Source: JAIWNK01 sp964453115
GTDB taxonomy: Bacteria > Chloroflexota > Anaerolineae > Anaerolineales > Anaerolineaceae
Direction: 5' to 3'
DNA length: 64,000 bases
NCBI GenBank assembly: GCA_964453115.1
Contig: CAYVRT010000005.1
Span: forward strand, 1-64,000
The first letter of the stretch is position 1. Every line of letters begins with the position of its first letter. Below, one piece after another: positions 26,290 to 34,046 of the stretch. Under the pieces are notes generated by a model that saw only the letters and a program-made list of their open reading frames with translations, was not told the origin of the DNA and searched no databases. Position numbers and translations under genes: made by a program.

Positions 26290-27638
26290 AGGGTCTTGGG
26301 GCGGTTCAGTTCATGCATCACAGCCTCGCGCAATCGCATGCGCAGTTCTTCGCGCATCCAGGCTGGATTAATGGCGGTTGAATCAGCTTTACCCAACCCA
26401 ATCAGCATATCCAGTTCACGTTCGCTGGTAATCACATTCAATAATTCAGACAAACGCCGACCGCTGTATAAAATCCCCCCCACCAGATCGTGATAACAAA
26501 TCAGCTTGCTAATCAGCAGCGCATCCTCGAGCCGCACCTGTGCCACTTCCTGGGTGAAGATACGTTCCAGCATTGGCAAAGCGCGGATGGGATGATCAGC
26601 ATCCACCTGCTGTCGCCCACCAAATTCAGCCCAGCGGCTCTTGGGTCCCTTGCCAATATCGTGCAGAAAAGCAGTTAATTCCAACAACACCTGATCCTCA
26701 TCCGAAAACAATTGATACTCGCGCGTCTTTCGCAATTCTGCCACCACCCGCCGCGTGTGCGAGCCAACATCCTCAAAATGAGCCTTGTTGTCTGTTTCCA
26801 GCCCATACAATTCTGCCGTTTCGGGCAGGGCGCAAAAGTCCTGGCGCAGTGCATCGCGCAAGGCGCGCAAATCGGTAAAGTGTGGCGCTGCAGATCGTTG
26901 TTGTAACCCGCTTCGCAAACGTGCCACGGTGCGTTGAAAGGCGTGATAAATCTGTGTTGGCCCACTGATTGCCGGGCGCACTTCCATCTCAGAGCGGTAG
27001 ACAAAATAGGCGCCCGGGTCAATCTCAATGCGCGGCGGCGCGCAGTGAAAATCTTCATACATCGCCTGCACTTGTCGCTCCACCCGGTGATCCCAAACAA
27101 TGATGCGCGTTGCCAGTTCAACCGGCACCTGCAGGTGAATCAATGCCTCGGCCAAACGCGCATGGCGCAGTTCCGGGTTCGGCATCCGCCAGGCGGGAGA
27201 ATCAATTGCTTCCCAGTTCAAATGCATCAGTTCGTTCAGCTGTGTGTAAAACGAAGGCTGCACATTTGGCATCGTCGCCGCATCCGTAAAAACCATCGTT
27301 AATTGTTCCAACACTGAAATCGGAAATTCAAAGTGGATTACAGCCTGTTCATCCACCACCTTATTGCTGATAATTGCCAGCAACATCGGCGAGAGCTTGC
27401 AAAAATAGAGCGGTACATACTCCTGCACATAACCCCCCACCCCAACCGGCACCTGCAACGTCTCACGATGCGATTGGATCGCAGCCCAAACCAGTGAACG
27501 CTGCGGCAGGCCAAGCCGCTTTTGCTCATGTGCCGAAAGCAGGCCATGCGCTAAAATGCTTGGCAAATTTTCCAACGGGGTAAAATGATATAAAAAACGA
27601 TCTCGGAATGCTTCAGGAATCCTCATTGTTGGCACCAT
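26274..27638 (-). CDS. DarT-like ADP-ribosyltransferase fused to an HD domain
   Basis: 454 residues. Residues 1-215 resemble DarT (DUF4433): LYHFTPLENLPSILAHGLLS at 16-35, the EYVPLYFCKLSPML segment (73-86), and RHARLAEALIHLQVP (158-172), in which E164 sits where DarT has its catalytic glutamate. DarT toxins ADP-ribosylate thymidine in single-stranded DNA. Residues about 285-454 look like an HD phosphohydrolase: H294, HD at 326-327 (AFLHDIGKG), H349, YHD at 382-384 and D419. No DarG macrodomain antitoxin gene is adjacent. Start ATG 27638 follows a TTGACA/GATAAT promoter by 8 bases; ATG 27626 is an alternative. Confidence 0.75.
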   Translation of the reverse strand: MVPTMRIPEAFRDRFLYHFTPLENLPSILAHGLLSAHEQKRLGLPQRSLVWAAIQSHRETLQVPVGVGGYVQEYVPLYFCKLSPMLLAIISNKVVDEQAVIHFEFPISVLEQLTMVFTDAATMPNVQPSFYTQLNELMHLNWEAIDSPAWRMPNPELRHARLAEALIHLQVPVELATRIIVWDHRVERQVQAMYEDFHCAPPRIEIDPGAYFVYRSEMEVRPAISGPTQIYHAFQRTVARLRSGLQQRSAAPHFTDLRALRDALRQDFCALPETAELYGLETDNKAHFEDVGSHTRRVVAELRKTREYQLFSDEDQVLLELTAFLHDIGKGPKSRWAEFGGRQQVDADHPIRALPMLERIFTQEVAQVRLEDALLISKLICYHDLVGGILYSGRRLSELLNVITSERELDMLIGLGKADSTAINPAWMREELRMRLREAVMHELNRPKTLHPFS

Positions 27639-27646
27639 GTAGAAGG

Positions 27647-27675
27647 ATTATCGCTTTTCCCGCCCAATTTGTCAA
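27647..27675 (-). promoter_or_regulatory. Consensus-like promoter of the DarT-HD gene
   Basis: On the minus strand TTGACA (27670-27675), 17-base spacer, GATAAT (27647-27652), then eight bases to the ATG at 27638. Confidence 0.8.
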
Positions 27676-27781
27676 CCCATGCCCCCATATTCACACTTTG
27701 GATCTCACCCAACCTGGCTTCCCCCCGCCCTTCCCATTCGAAAACCATGCTACAATCATTAAAAACTTTTCAGGAGGCCCC

Positions 27782-28297
27782 ATGCTGCACAACATCTGGC
27801 TCAAAACCATCTCCTATCTGCTCCTTTTTCAAGTGCTGCATTTTTTATATGATTGGCTACCTTCTCCCATCACGGCCATCTTCAGCGGCACCAGCGAAAG
27901 CATCTTGCAGCATCTCAAAATTGGCTTCTTTGCCTTTCTGTTGTTTTCTGGCATTGAACTGTTGCTCAACCGCAAACACTATCCCAAGGCCGAAGCCCGC
28001 CATCAGTTTTGGATGGCGCGCTTGCTGATTGCCACCTTGAGTTGCTGGATGATTTTCACCATCTGGCACATTGTGCCATCCATCCGCGGCACCCTCATGC
28101 CCAACGACCTGACCGAAATTCTCTATGCCGTCATCGTCACCTGTCTGGTTGGCCTGTTCAGTTTCTGGCTATCTGCTGATATGGAAACATGGCGCTTTTC
28201 AATGCGCTCCCAGGCAGCCATCATCACCCTTAGCCTGCTCACCGCCGCCAACCTGATCTTGCTCACCTTCTTGCCGGCGACTTCGCCCTTCTTCTAG
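27782..28297 (+). CDS. Integral membrane protein, unknown
   Basis: 171 residues with five predicted transmembrane segments (about 8-28, 43-62, 78-98, 112-132, 142-165). No catalytic motif was recognised; an H-F-L-Y-D segment in helix one and ESILQHLKIGFFAF may be conserved. AGGAGG precedes the ATG and TACAAT lies upstream near 27750. It stands alone between the divergent DarT-HD gene and the histidine kinase gene. Confidence 0.78.
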   Translation: MLHNIWLKTISYLLLFQVLHFLYDWLPSPITAIFSGTSESILQHLKIGFFAFLLFSGIELLLNRKHYPKAEARHQFWMARLLIATLSCWMIFTIWHIVPSIRGTLMPNDLTEILYAVIVTCLVGLFSFWLSADMETWRFSMRSQAAIITLSLLTAANLILLTFLPATSPFF

Positions 28298-28321
28298 ACG
28301 GCTGGTTTACCCAATTTAAAC

Positions 28322-28370
28322 AATCCGTTAACCCAAACCGAAAATCCGTTTAACACACATCCTCTATACT
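28322..28370 (+). promoter_or_regulatory. Direct repeats and -10 upstream of histidine kinase
   Basis: AATCCGTTAAC (28322-28332) and AATCCGTTTAAC (28343-28354) repeat at 21 bases, two helical turns, and are followed by TATACT (28365-28370). No good -35 is present, so the repeats may bind an activator. Confidence 0.5.
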
Positions 28371-28418
28371 TGGGATCGTAGTGTAATTAAACTTTTTACT
28401 GCACTGTGAGTACTGGTA

Positions 28419-30245
28419 ATGACCCTTTTAGACCCAATTGCCCCCAGCCTGATGCGCCCATGGAACAGCTTTGGCATTCATGCCGCAGCGCCCAAAGGCT
28501 GGAACACAGCCGCCAATACAATTGGACAACTGCCAAGCTACGATTTCTACGTAGCCCACGACTTGCCAACAATGGTCATCGTCAGCGCGTTTGAAAAACA
28601 CCCCGAACTCCCCGGCGCCCTCATCTACCAGGATACACACTTCACCGGCGTCATATCTCGTCAAAAATGCTTTGAATGGCTCTCTCGCCCCTATGGCACC
28701 GAAGTATTCCTCAAACGTCCCGTTCTAACCCTGCTCAAGAAGCTAACCTTCCGCCCCGAAATCATCCCCGCCCACACGCCCATTCATCAGGCCGTACAAA
28801 TGGCGCTCAGCCGCCCTGCCGAACTGCGCTACGAACCTCTGCTCGTATCCTTCCCAGAGCAAGGCCTGCGCCTGATAGATTTGCATGTCCTGCTCCTTTC
28901 ACAAAGCGCACTGCTCGAAAACGCCAACAAACTCATTCGACAACAAATCGAAATTGGACAGGCACTTTCCAGCACACTCGACCCGCACAAAGTATTGCAC
29001 CTCGTGCTGGAACACATGGCAAATATCCTGCCCTGCGATCAGTGCAGTGTCCTGATGCTCAAAAATGGTTGCCTGGAATATGCTGCCCGGAGCGGGTTTT
29101 CGGTCTATAACGACGAAGAAAACCAATCCTACAAGCTGAGCGAAAGCCTGGTTTACCAAAATCTTTTCCTCTCCCGTCAGCCCATCCTCCTGGATGACCT
29201 GCGCGAGTGTCCCGATGCCATTCAAATCGAACGCACACCGGGCATGCGCGGCTGGATGGGACTGCCACTCATCCAAAATGATCAATTCCTCGGCATCCTC
29301 ACCCTTGCCAGCCTCGACCCGCAAATCTATGGCCCTGAAGAGCTTGACCTTGCCAAAACCTTTGCCAGCCAGGCTGCCATTGCCCTGCAAAACGCCCAAT
29401 CGCACGAGCAAATGCGCATCTTCAATCAAGAATTGGAAAGCCTGGTTCAGGAGCGCACCGCCAGCTTGCAGCTAGCCTATGCCCAATTGGAACGCATGGA
29501 TCGTGCCAAATCCGATTTTATCCAAATCGCCTCTCATGAGCTGCGCACCCCTCTGACGATCATCGGCGGCTATGTGCAGATGTTGCAAATTTATGCCGAG
29601 AAGAGCAGCGATGCCCGAATGCACCAATATGCCCAGGGCATCCGCTCCGGTTTTGAACGTGTGCAAGGCATTGTTAGCAACATGATTGAAACCGCCCGTA
29701 TTGAAGCCAACGATCTGCGCCTGAATTGCGAACCGCTTGGCCTGGGCAACCTGTTGACTGAAGTGTGGCAAGAACTTGCCGCAGATGCGCAACAACGCCA
29801 GATTCAGTTCAGCATGGATTCGGCCTTGCAATCCCTGCCCCTCATCCAGGGCGATGGCGAAACGCTCAAAAAAGTTTTCTATCACCTGATGGTAAACGCC
29901 ATCAAATACACACCCAATGGCGGGCAAGTGCAAATCAGTGGCCAATTGCTACTCGCCAACCAAAACCGTTTACAGTGCGACGCGATTGAAATCGTCATTC
30001 GTGATACAGGCATTGGCATTGACCCGGCCAACCACGAATTAATTTTCACCAAATTCTACAAAATTGGCGAAGTATTACTCCACTCAAGCGGAAAAACCAA
30101 ATTCAAAGGTGGCGGCCCAGGGCTAGGGCTCTCGATTGTGCGCGGCATCATTCAGGCACATGGTGGGCAAGTGTGGGTTGAAAGCAGCCAACAAGATGAA
30201 GAAAAATTGCCCGGCAGTCAGTTCCATGTACTGTTGCCGGTTTAG
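28419..30245 (+). CDS. GAF-domain sensor histidine kinase
   Basis: 608 residues, no transmembrane helix, so cytosolic. The first 170 residues form a domain resembling paired CBS units (HTPIHQAVQMAL). A GAF domain follows (about 190-340; LDPHKVLHLVLEHM, GLPLIQNDQFLGILTLAS), then a coiled-coil linker (about 345-375), HisKA with the phospho-accepting histidine in ASHELRTPL, and HATPase with N box MVNAIKYTPNGG, G1 DTGIGID and G2 GPGLGLS. No response regulator gene is adjacent, so it is an orphan kinase. Start ATG 28419 has only a weak ribosome-binding site. Confidence 0.92.
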   Translation: MTLLDPIAPSLMRPWNSFGIHAAAPKGWNTAANTIGQLPSYDFYVAHDLPTMVIVSAFEKHPELPGALIYQDTHFTGVISRQKCFEWLSRPYGTEVFLKRPVLTLLKKLTFRPEIIPAHTPIHQAVQMALSRPAELRYEPLLVSFPEQGLRLIDLHVLLLSQSALLENANKLIRQQIEIGQALSSTLDPHKVLHLVLEHMANILPCDQCSVLMLKNGCLEYAARSGFSVYNDEENQSYKLSESLVYQNLFLSRQPILLDDLRECPDAIQIERTPGMRGWMGLPLIQNDQFLGILTLASLDPQIYGPEELDLAKTFASQAAIALQNAQSHEQMRIFNQELESLVQERTASLQLAYAQLERMDRAKSDFIQIASHELRTPLTIIGGYVQMLQIYAEKSSDARMHQYAQGIRSGFERVQGIVSNMIETARIEANDLRLNCEPLGLGNLLTEVWQELAADAQQRQIQFSMDSALQSLPLIQGDGETLKKVFYHLMVNAIKYTPNGGQVQISGQLLLANQNRLQCDAIEIVIRDTGIGIDPANHELIFTKFYKIGEVLLHSSGKTKFKGGGPGLGLSIVRGIIQAHGGQVWVESSQQDEEKLPGSQFHVLLPV

Positions 30246-30280
30246 AGGAAACTTCTTACCTCTATTTCTCCTCTCGCTCT

Positions 30281-30307
30281 CCCGCCGGGCTTCGCTCCCC
30301 CGGCGGG
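30281..30307. terminator. GC-rich hairpin between convergent genes
   Basis: CCCGCCGGG (30281-30289) and CCCGGCGGG (30299-30307) pair perfectly around a 9-base loop holding TTCG. Neither strand has a U-run afterwards, so it may only slow polymerase or protect RNA ends. Confidence 0.45.
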
Positions 30308-30314
30308 TAGTGCA

Positions 30315-30764
30315 TTAATCATCAAACTCCATCCCCAGCAAAACATAGGCCTCATCAAAGCCCATCTTGCGATAAAAAGCCTGCGCGGCCAAGTTCTCCT
30401 GTTCCGTTCCAACTTCAATTTCATCCATCCCGCGCTGATGGGCCTCCTGAACAGCCCGTTCAATCAATGCCTGCCCCAGGCCACGCCCGCGCTGTGTGCG
30501 CTCCACCACCAACTCGTTAATCAATGCCGTGCCGCCGTGATGGAAGAGCGTCAAATAAAACACCATTGAAAGAAACCCCTCCACCCGCCCATCCACCTCA
30601 CACACCAGGTTCAAATACAGCTGCGGCGCAGCTTGCATTCGGACAAACAATTGACCAATTCGTTCACCATTCAATGGCGCAGCCAGCTCCGCCACCTCTT
30701 GCAATTGGTGCAACAAGGCAGCAACCCGCCCCAAATCTTGTTCCTCACAGACACGAATCTTCAT
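30315..30764 (-). CDS. GNAT-family N-acetyltransferase
   Basis: 149 residues, one GNAT domain that moves acetyl from acetyl-CoA to an amine. Motif A reads INELVVERTQRGRGLGQALI, with the pyrophosphate-binding RGRGLG; motif B is NLAAQAFYRKMGFDE. The substrate is unknown. AAGGAG precedes the ATG. Divergent from the XRE-cupin gene, so they may share the operator-rich region 30765-30901. Confidence 0.9.
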   Translation of the reverse strand: MKIRVCEEQDLGRVAALLHQLQEVAELAAPLNGERIGQLFVRMQAAPQLYLNLVCEVDGRVEGFLSMVFYLTLFHHGGTALINELVVERTQRGRGLGQALIERAVQEAHQRGMDEIEVGTEQENLAAQAFYRKMGFDEAYVLLGMEFDD

Positions 30765-30801
30765 TGCTTCACTCCTTCCGTTCCATTATACGCCCGCCGC
30801 A

Positions 30802-30891
30802 AATTTTCACCAAGCGAAAATTCCGAACCTTATTGACATTTTATGAAAAACCTATTATGATGAATGAAAATTTTTTCATGATAGTGAAAAC
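30802..30891 (+). promoter_or_regulatory. Promoter with repeated TTTTCA/TGAAAA operators
   Basis: TTGACA (30833-30838), 17-base spacer, TATGAT (30856-30861). Three inverted repeats surround it: AATTTTC-N7-GAAAATT (30802-30822), TTTT-ATG-AAAA in the spacer (30839-30849), and ATGAAAA-TT-TTTTCAT (30864-30879), with another TGAAAA near 30885. The arrangement fits autoregulation by the XRE-cupin protein encoded next. Confidence 0.75.
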
Positions 30892-30901
30892 AGGTGCTGC
30901 T

Positions 30902-31510
30902 ATGGCTTTGCTCGGTGAACGCCTGCGGGAACTGCGCCAACTGCGCAACCTGACGTTAAAACAAGTTGCCGAAGAGACAGGGCTTTCCATCTCCTTTCTT
31001 TCCCTTGTCGAGCGCGACAAGGTGTCCATCAGTGTAGATAACCTGGAAATCCTGGCCCGCTACTATCAGGTGCGCCTGGTCAATCTATTCCAAAATGTAC
31101 AGGAAGATACCAGTCTGGTGACAAGAGCCGCCCAGGTACAGCAAAAATTAGGGCCAATCACAGACCGTCGTTCCGCCTTCATGCTGCTTTCATATCGCAG
31201 CGGTGCGCGCATGGAACCGCTCCTAATCCGCATTGGCCCTGGATATGGCGACAGTGAATTTCGCTCATTGGATGGCGATATGTTTCTCTTCGTCCTGGAG
31301 GGCAGCATCCGTTTACTCTCGGAAAAGGGCGAACAACTGATCTTACAAACCGGCGATTCGGCCTATTACTATGGCTTCCCTGGGCACCGCATTCGAAACG
31401 CCAGCGACGAGCAATCCGCCCTCCTCTTGCTGGTCACCACCCCCCCCACCACCCTGCGTGATGATGTCCTGGATGGTCGGCATGGTGTGTTGTTGCAAAG
31501 CGAACTCTAA
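30902..31510 (+). CDS. XRE-family regulator with C-terminal cupin domain
   Basis: 202 residues. Helix-turn-helix at about 10-65 (LRELRQLRNLTLKQVAEETG, SISFLSLVERDKVSISVDNL), then a cupin sensor domain (about 110-200) with GDMFLFVLEGSI and LQTGDSAYYYGFPGHRI. XRE-cupin proteins bind small ligands and control nearby catabolic or biosynthetic genes. The frame is open to 30524, but ATG 30902 has AGGTG six bases before it and lies about 34 bases after the predicted transcription start. First gene of the ten-gene cluster, 14 bases before the next, and probably its local regulator. Confidence 0.9.
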   Translation: MALLGERLRELRQLRNLTLKQVAEETGLSISFLSLVERDKVSISVDNLEILARYYQVRLVNLFQNVQEDTSLVTRAAQVQQKLGPITDRRSAFMLLSYRSGARMEPLLIRIGPGYGDSEFRSLDGDMFLFVLEGSIRLLSEKGEQLILQTGDSAYYYGFPGHRIRNASDEQSALLLLVTTPPTTLRDDVLDGRHGVLLQSEL

Positions 31511-31524
31511 CTCAAGGAGATGGC

Positions 31525-32559
31525 ATGAATTACAGCGAATTTCACAATCACAAATGGGCGGCAAACCTTGCCCACGCTCGCCAATTGTGGCAGCAAGGTC
31601 AATTTGAAACCCTCTACCGCGGCGAAGACCTGCCCGATGGCGACATTTATCCTGGCCTGCGCGTGATGGCGGCCTACTGGGCAAGTGTTGAGCATGAAAT
31701 GCCCACACGGTTGAAGTTTCTTCTCAAGGGTTCAGGACAGGCCGAACTGCTCAACGATCCCCAAATCCAGGCAAAAAGCGAGCTATATTTGCACCATTAC
31801 CTGGACGACATGCGCACACTGATCCAGCGTCATTCCATCCTGCCAATGGAATGTTTCGAGGCCATGATACAAACCGGCCTTGCACTGCCAGAGGCCTGGG
31901 CCGAAGCCATGCGCACCCGGCAACAAGTCAGCGAAGCAGCCCTGACAAATGGACAGTTCTCTGCCGAACTATTGGAAGCCTGGCTGCTCGGCTGCCTGCG
32001 CAGCGTTGCCAACTATAACCGCTACCTGATTCAGGGCGCAGTTCTTGCCGCGGCACTCGTTCAACGACAGGGACAACCCGCCTTGCAGGCAGCTGTGGAC
32101 GCCACAGCCGAAGATTTTATGTGGGAGATCAGCCGCGTCTTCTATGCCACGGCCCTCCCGCAGGCCGGCTTTGAGGATATCGGTGACTTGATGGAGCTGG
32201 GATTGCGCGGCATGTTTGCCGACCAATGGTATCAAAGCGGCGGTGAACGGCAGGAAGGCGAGGCCACCATCCGCACCAGCATCCTCAAAAACTGCGAACT
32301 GGCTGGCATCTTCAACAGCATCACCGTCTGGGAAGGTCTCCCCACGCATAGCCTGGGCTACGGCATTTGCCGCTATTGCGAAGTGCATGGCGCAGCCACC
32401 ATGATGATCTCCATGCCCCCCATGGTTTCCCCTTCCTATCAACGCATTCAATCGTTCGCTATGGATGGCAAAGAATGCATCTTTGAGTTGACCACGGTTC
32501 CTGCTGATGACATGGCACGCATCCTCACCGTGCAGGAAAAAGTGTTCGGCGAATCATAA
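31525..32559 (+). CDS. Unrecognised cytosolic protein of the acyl-CoA cluster
   Basis: 344 residues, no signal peptide or membrane helix. The N-terminal two thirds are helical. The C-terminal part holds a cysteine pair and histidine, ICRYCEVHGAATMMIS (about residues 290-305), reminiscent of V4R or of L-2-amino-thiazoline-4-carboxylate hydrolase-like proteins, but this is a weak guess. AAGGAG precedes the ATG. Sits between the regulator (14 bases) and the SCP2 gene (33 bases), so it is probably part of the same lipid or acyl-CoA system, perhaps a binding or accessory protein. Confidence 0.8.
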   Translation: MNYSEFHNHKWAANLAHARQLWQQGQFETLYRGEDLPDGDIYPGLRVMAAYWASVEHEMPTRLKFLLKGSGQAELLNDPQIQAKSELYLHHYLDDMRTLIQRHSILPMECFEAMIQTGLALPEAWAEAMRTRQQVSEAALTNGQFSAELLEAWLLGCLRSVANYNRYLIQGAVLAAALVQRQGQPALQAAVDATAEDFMWEISRVFYATALPQAGFEDIGDLMELGLRGMFADQWYQSGGERQEGEATIRTSILKNCELAGIFNSITVWEGLPTHSLGYGICRYCEVHGAATMMISMPPMVSPSYQRIQSFAMDGKECIFELTTVPADDMARILTVQEKVFGES

Positions 32560-32592
32560 CCTCAACCCCATTTTCAGAAAGGATCTCCCCCT

Positions 32593-32922
32593 ATGTCTAC
32601 CATTCGTGAAGTCATGCTCAGCCTTCCCACCCTCTTTATCCCCGAAAAAGCAAAAGGCTGGAACCGCGTCATCCTCTTCGACCTTGTGGGTCAAGAACCA
32701 GGCAAATGGACACTCACCATTCAAGATGGCATTGCAAGCGTTGAAGAAGGTGAAACAAAACCGCCCAAACTGACCATCACCGGCAACAGTGAACATATTG
32801 TACAAATGTTTACTGGCGAGGTTCCTCCCATGAAACTGGTCAACGCCAAACTACTCAAAATGAAAGGCCCGATGATGGATAGCATTGCCTTCTCCGGCAT
32901 CTGGCGCATTCCCAAGAAATAA
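32593..32922 (+). CDS. SCP2 sterol-binding-domain protein
   Basis: 109 residues, a single SCP2-like fold. Members bind lipids, acyl-CoAs or sterols in a hydrophobic tunnel. Typical features: WTLTIQDGIASVEEGE, the KLTITGNSEHIVQMFTGE core strand and helix, and the MKLVNAKLLKMKGPM segment. AAAGGA lies upstream of ATG 32593. Its place before the HMGCS-like and thiolase genes suggests it presents a hydrophobic substrate to them. Confidence 0.88.
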   Translation: MSTIREVMLSLPTLFIPEKAKGWNRVILFDLVGQEPGKWTLTIQDGIASVEEGETKPPKLTITGNSEHIVQMFTGEVPPMKLVNAKLLKMKGPMMDSIAFSGIWRIPKK

Positions 32923-32952
32923 AGTATCCCGCTGCACCTTTGGAGGTTGCTC

Positions 32953-34035
32953 TTGAACACTGGTATTGTTTCATATGGGGTTGCCTTGCCCCGTCACCGC
33001 ATTGCGGCGCTTGAGATTTGGGAGCAGTGGAAGAACGTTGCCCGCGACCTGTTCGACAAGATGAGCATCGGCGAGCGCGCTGTGTTGGGACCAGAAGAAG
33101 ATACCCTGACACTGGCCGCAGCTGCTGCACGCACCGCCATTGCACGGAGCGGGGTTGACCCGCAACGAATTGGGGCCGTTTTGCTTGGCAGCGGCACCAG
33201 CCCCTATGCCACCAAAGCCGCTGCCACCATTCTGATTGATGCCCTTGGCCTTTCACCACACACCCTTGCCACCGATGTTCAATGCGCCGATAAATCGGGC
33301 AGCACGGCCATTCGTCTGGCAGCAGCCCTGGTTGAAACCGGGCAGGTGGAATACGCACTCGCAATTGGCGCCGACACCCTCAATCGCCACACCGCCCCCG
33401 GCATGATACTGGAATATGTTGCTTCGGCAGGGGCTGTTGCCTTCGTCATCGGGCGCGATAACCTCATCGCCCGCTTTGAGGCCTGGGCTGCCCATAGCTT
33501 TGACCAAAACGATTACTTTCGCATCGAAGGCGAGCGCTACATTCAACCGGGCGCAGGCTTCTATGGCTGGGTTGCCAACTGGGGCCTACTCGCTCAAATC
33601 ATCCCTGCCGGACAAGCACTCTTCCGCCAAACCGGCCTCACCCCAGCCGATTTTAGCAAATTCGCCGTCCCGCAAAAGACCGGCATCCGCCCTCTGATGG
33701 TGATGGGGAAATTGGAACTGGAGATGATGCAAGTATTGCCCTACGTCCTGACCCCACAAATTGGCGATTGCGGGGCAGCCAGTGTTCTGCTTTCTCTGGC
33801 ACACATCCTCGATTGGGCCGAAAGTGATGAGCGGATTGGCGTCCTTGACTATGGCAGCGGCGCCGGCTGCGATGCCTGGTCACTACTCACCGCTCCCACC
33901 CTGCCCGAGCGCCGACCAACAACTGAAACCGTCATGGAGCTACTCGACGACAAAATCATGGTCAACTATGCCACAATGCTCAAATATGAGTTCAAGCTCC
34001 TCCGCCCATCCAATCAACTCAGCAACTACTACTAG
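32953..34035 (+). CDS. HMG-CoA synthase-like thiolase-fold protein, catalytic residues apparently replaced
   Basis: 360 residues, close in layout to archaeal-type HMG-CoA synthase, which joins acetyl-CoA and acetoacetyl-CoA. Landmarks: N-terminal GIVSYGVALPRHRI, GSGTSPYATKAAATI, EYVASAGAVAFVIG and LDYGSGAGCDAW. Compared from memory with the archaeal motifs GSESHPYAVK, FACKAGT, FHQPN and IGN, this protein has G81 for the glutamate, D113 for the nucleophilic cysteine (a cysteine lies two residues earlier at 111), A238 for the histidine and D272 for the asparagine. Start is TTG 32953 with GGAGG six bases before; TTG 32947 is also in frame. It lies 11 bases before the thiolase gene. It may be a non-catalytic partner or have a different chemistry. 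Confidence 0.8.
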   Translation: MNTGIVSYGVALPRHRIAALEIWEQWKNVARDLFDKMSIGERAVLGPEEDTLTLAAAAARTAIARSGVDPQRIGAVLLGSGTSPYATKAAATILIDALGLSPHTLATDVQCADKSGSTAIRLAAALVETGQVEYALAIGADTLNRHTAPGMILEYVASAGAVAFVIGRDNLIARFEAWAAHSFDQNDYFRIEGERYIQPGAGFYGWVANWGLLAQIIPAGQALFRQTGLTPADFSKFAVPQKTGIRPLMVMGKLELEMMQVLPYVLTPQIGDCGAASVLLSLAHILDWAESDERIGVLDYGSGAGCDAWSLLTAPTLPERRPTTETVMELLDDKIMVNYATMLKYEFKLLRPSNQLSNYY

Positions 34036-34046
34036 GAGGCCGCGCG

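Noticed and set aside
30281..30307. Calling the GC hairpin a normal intrinsic terminator
   Set aside because: No U-run follows on either strand, so it was recorded with low confidence only.
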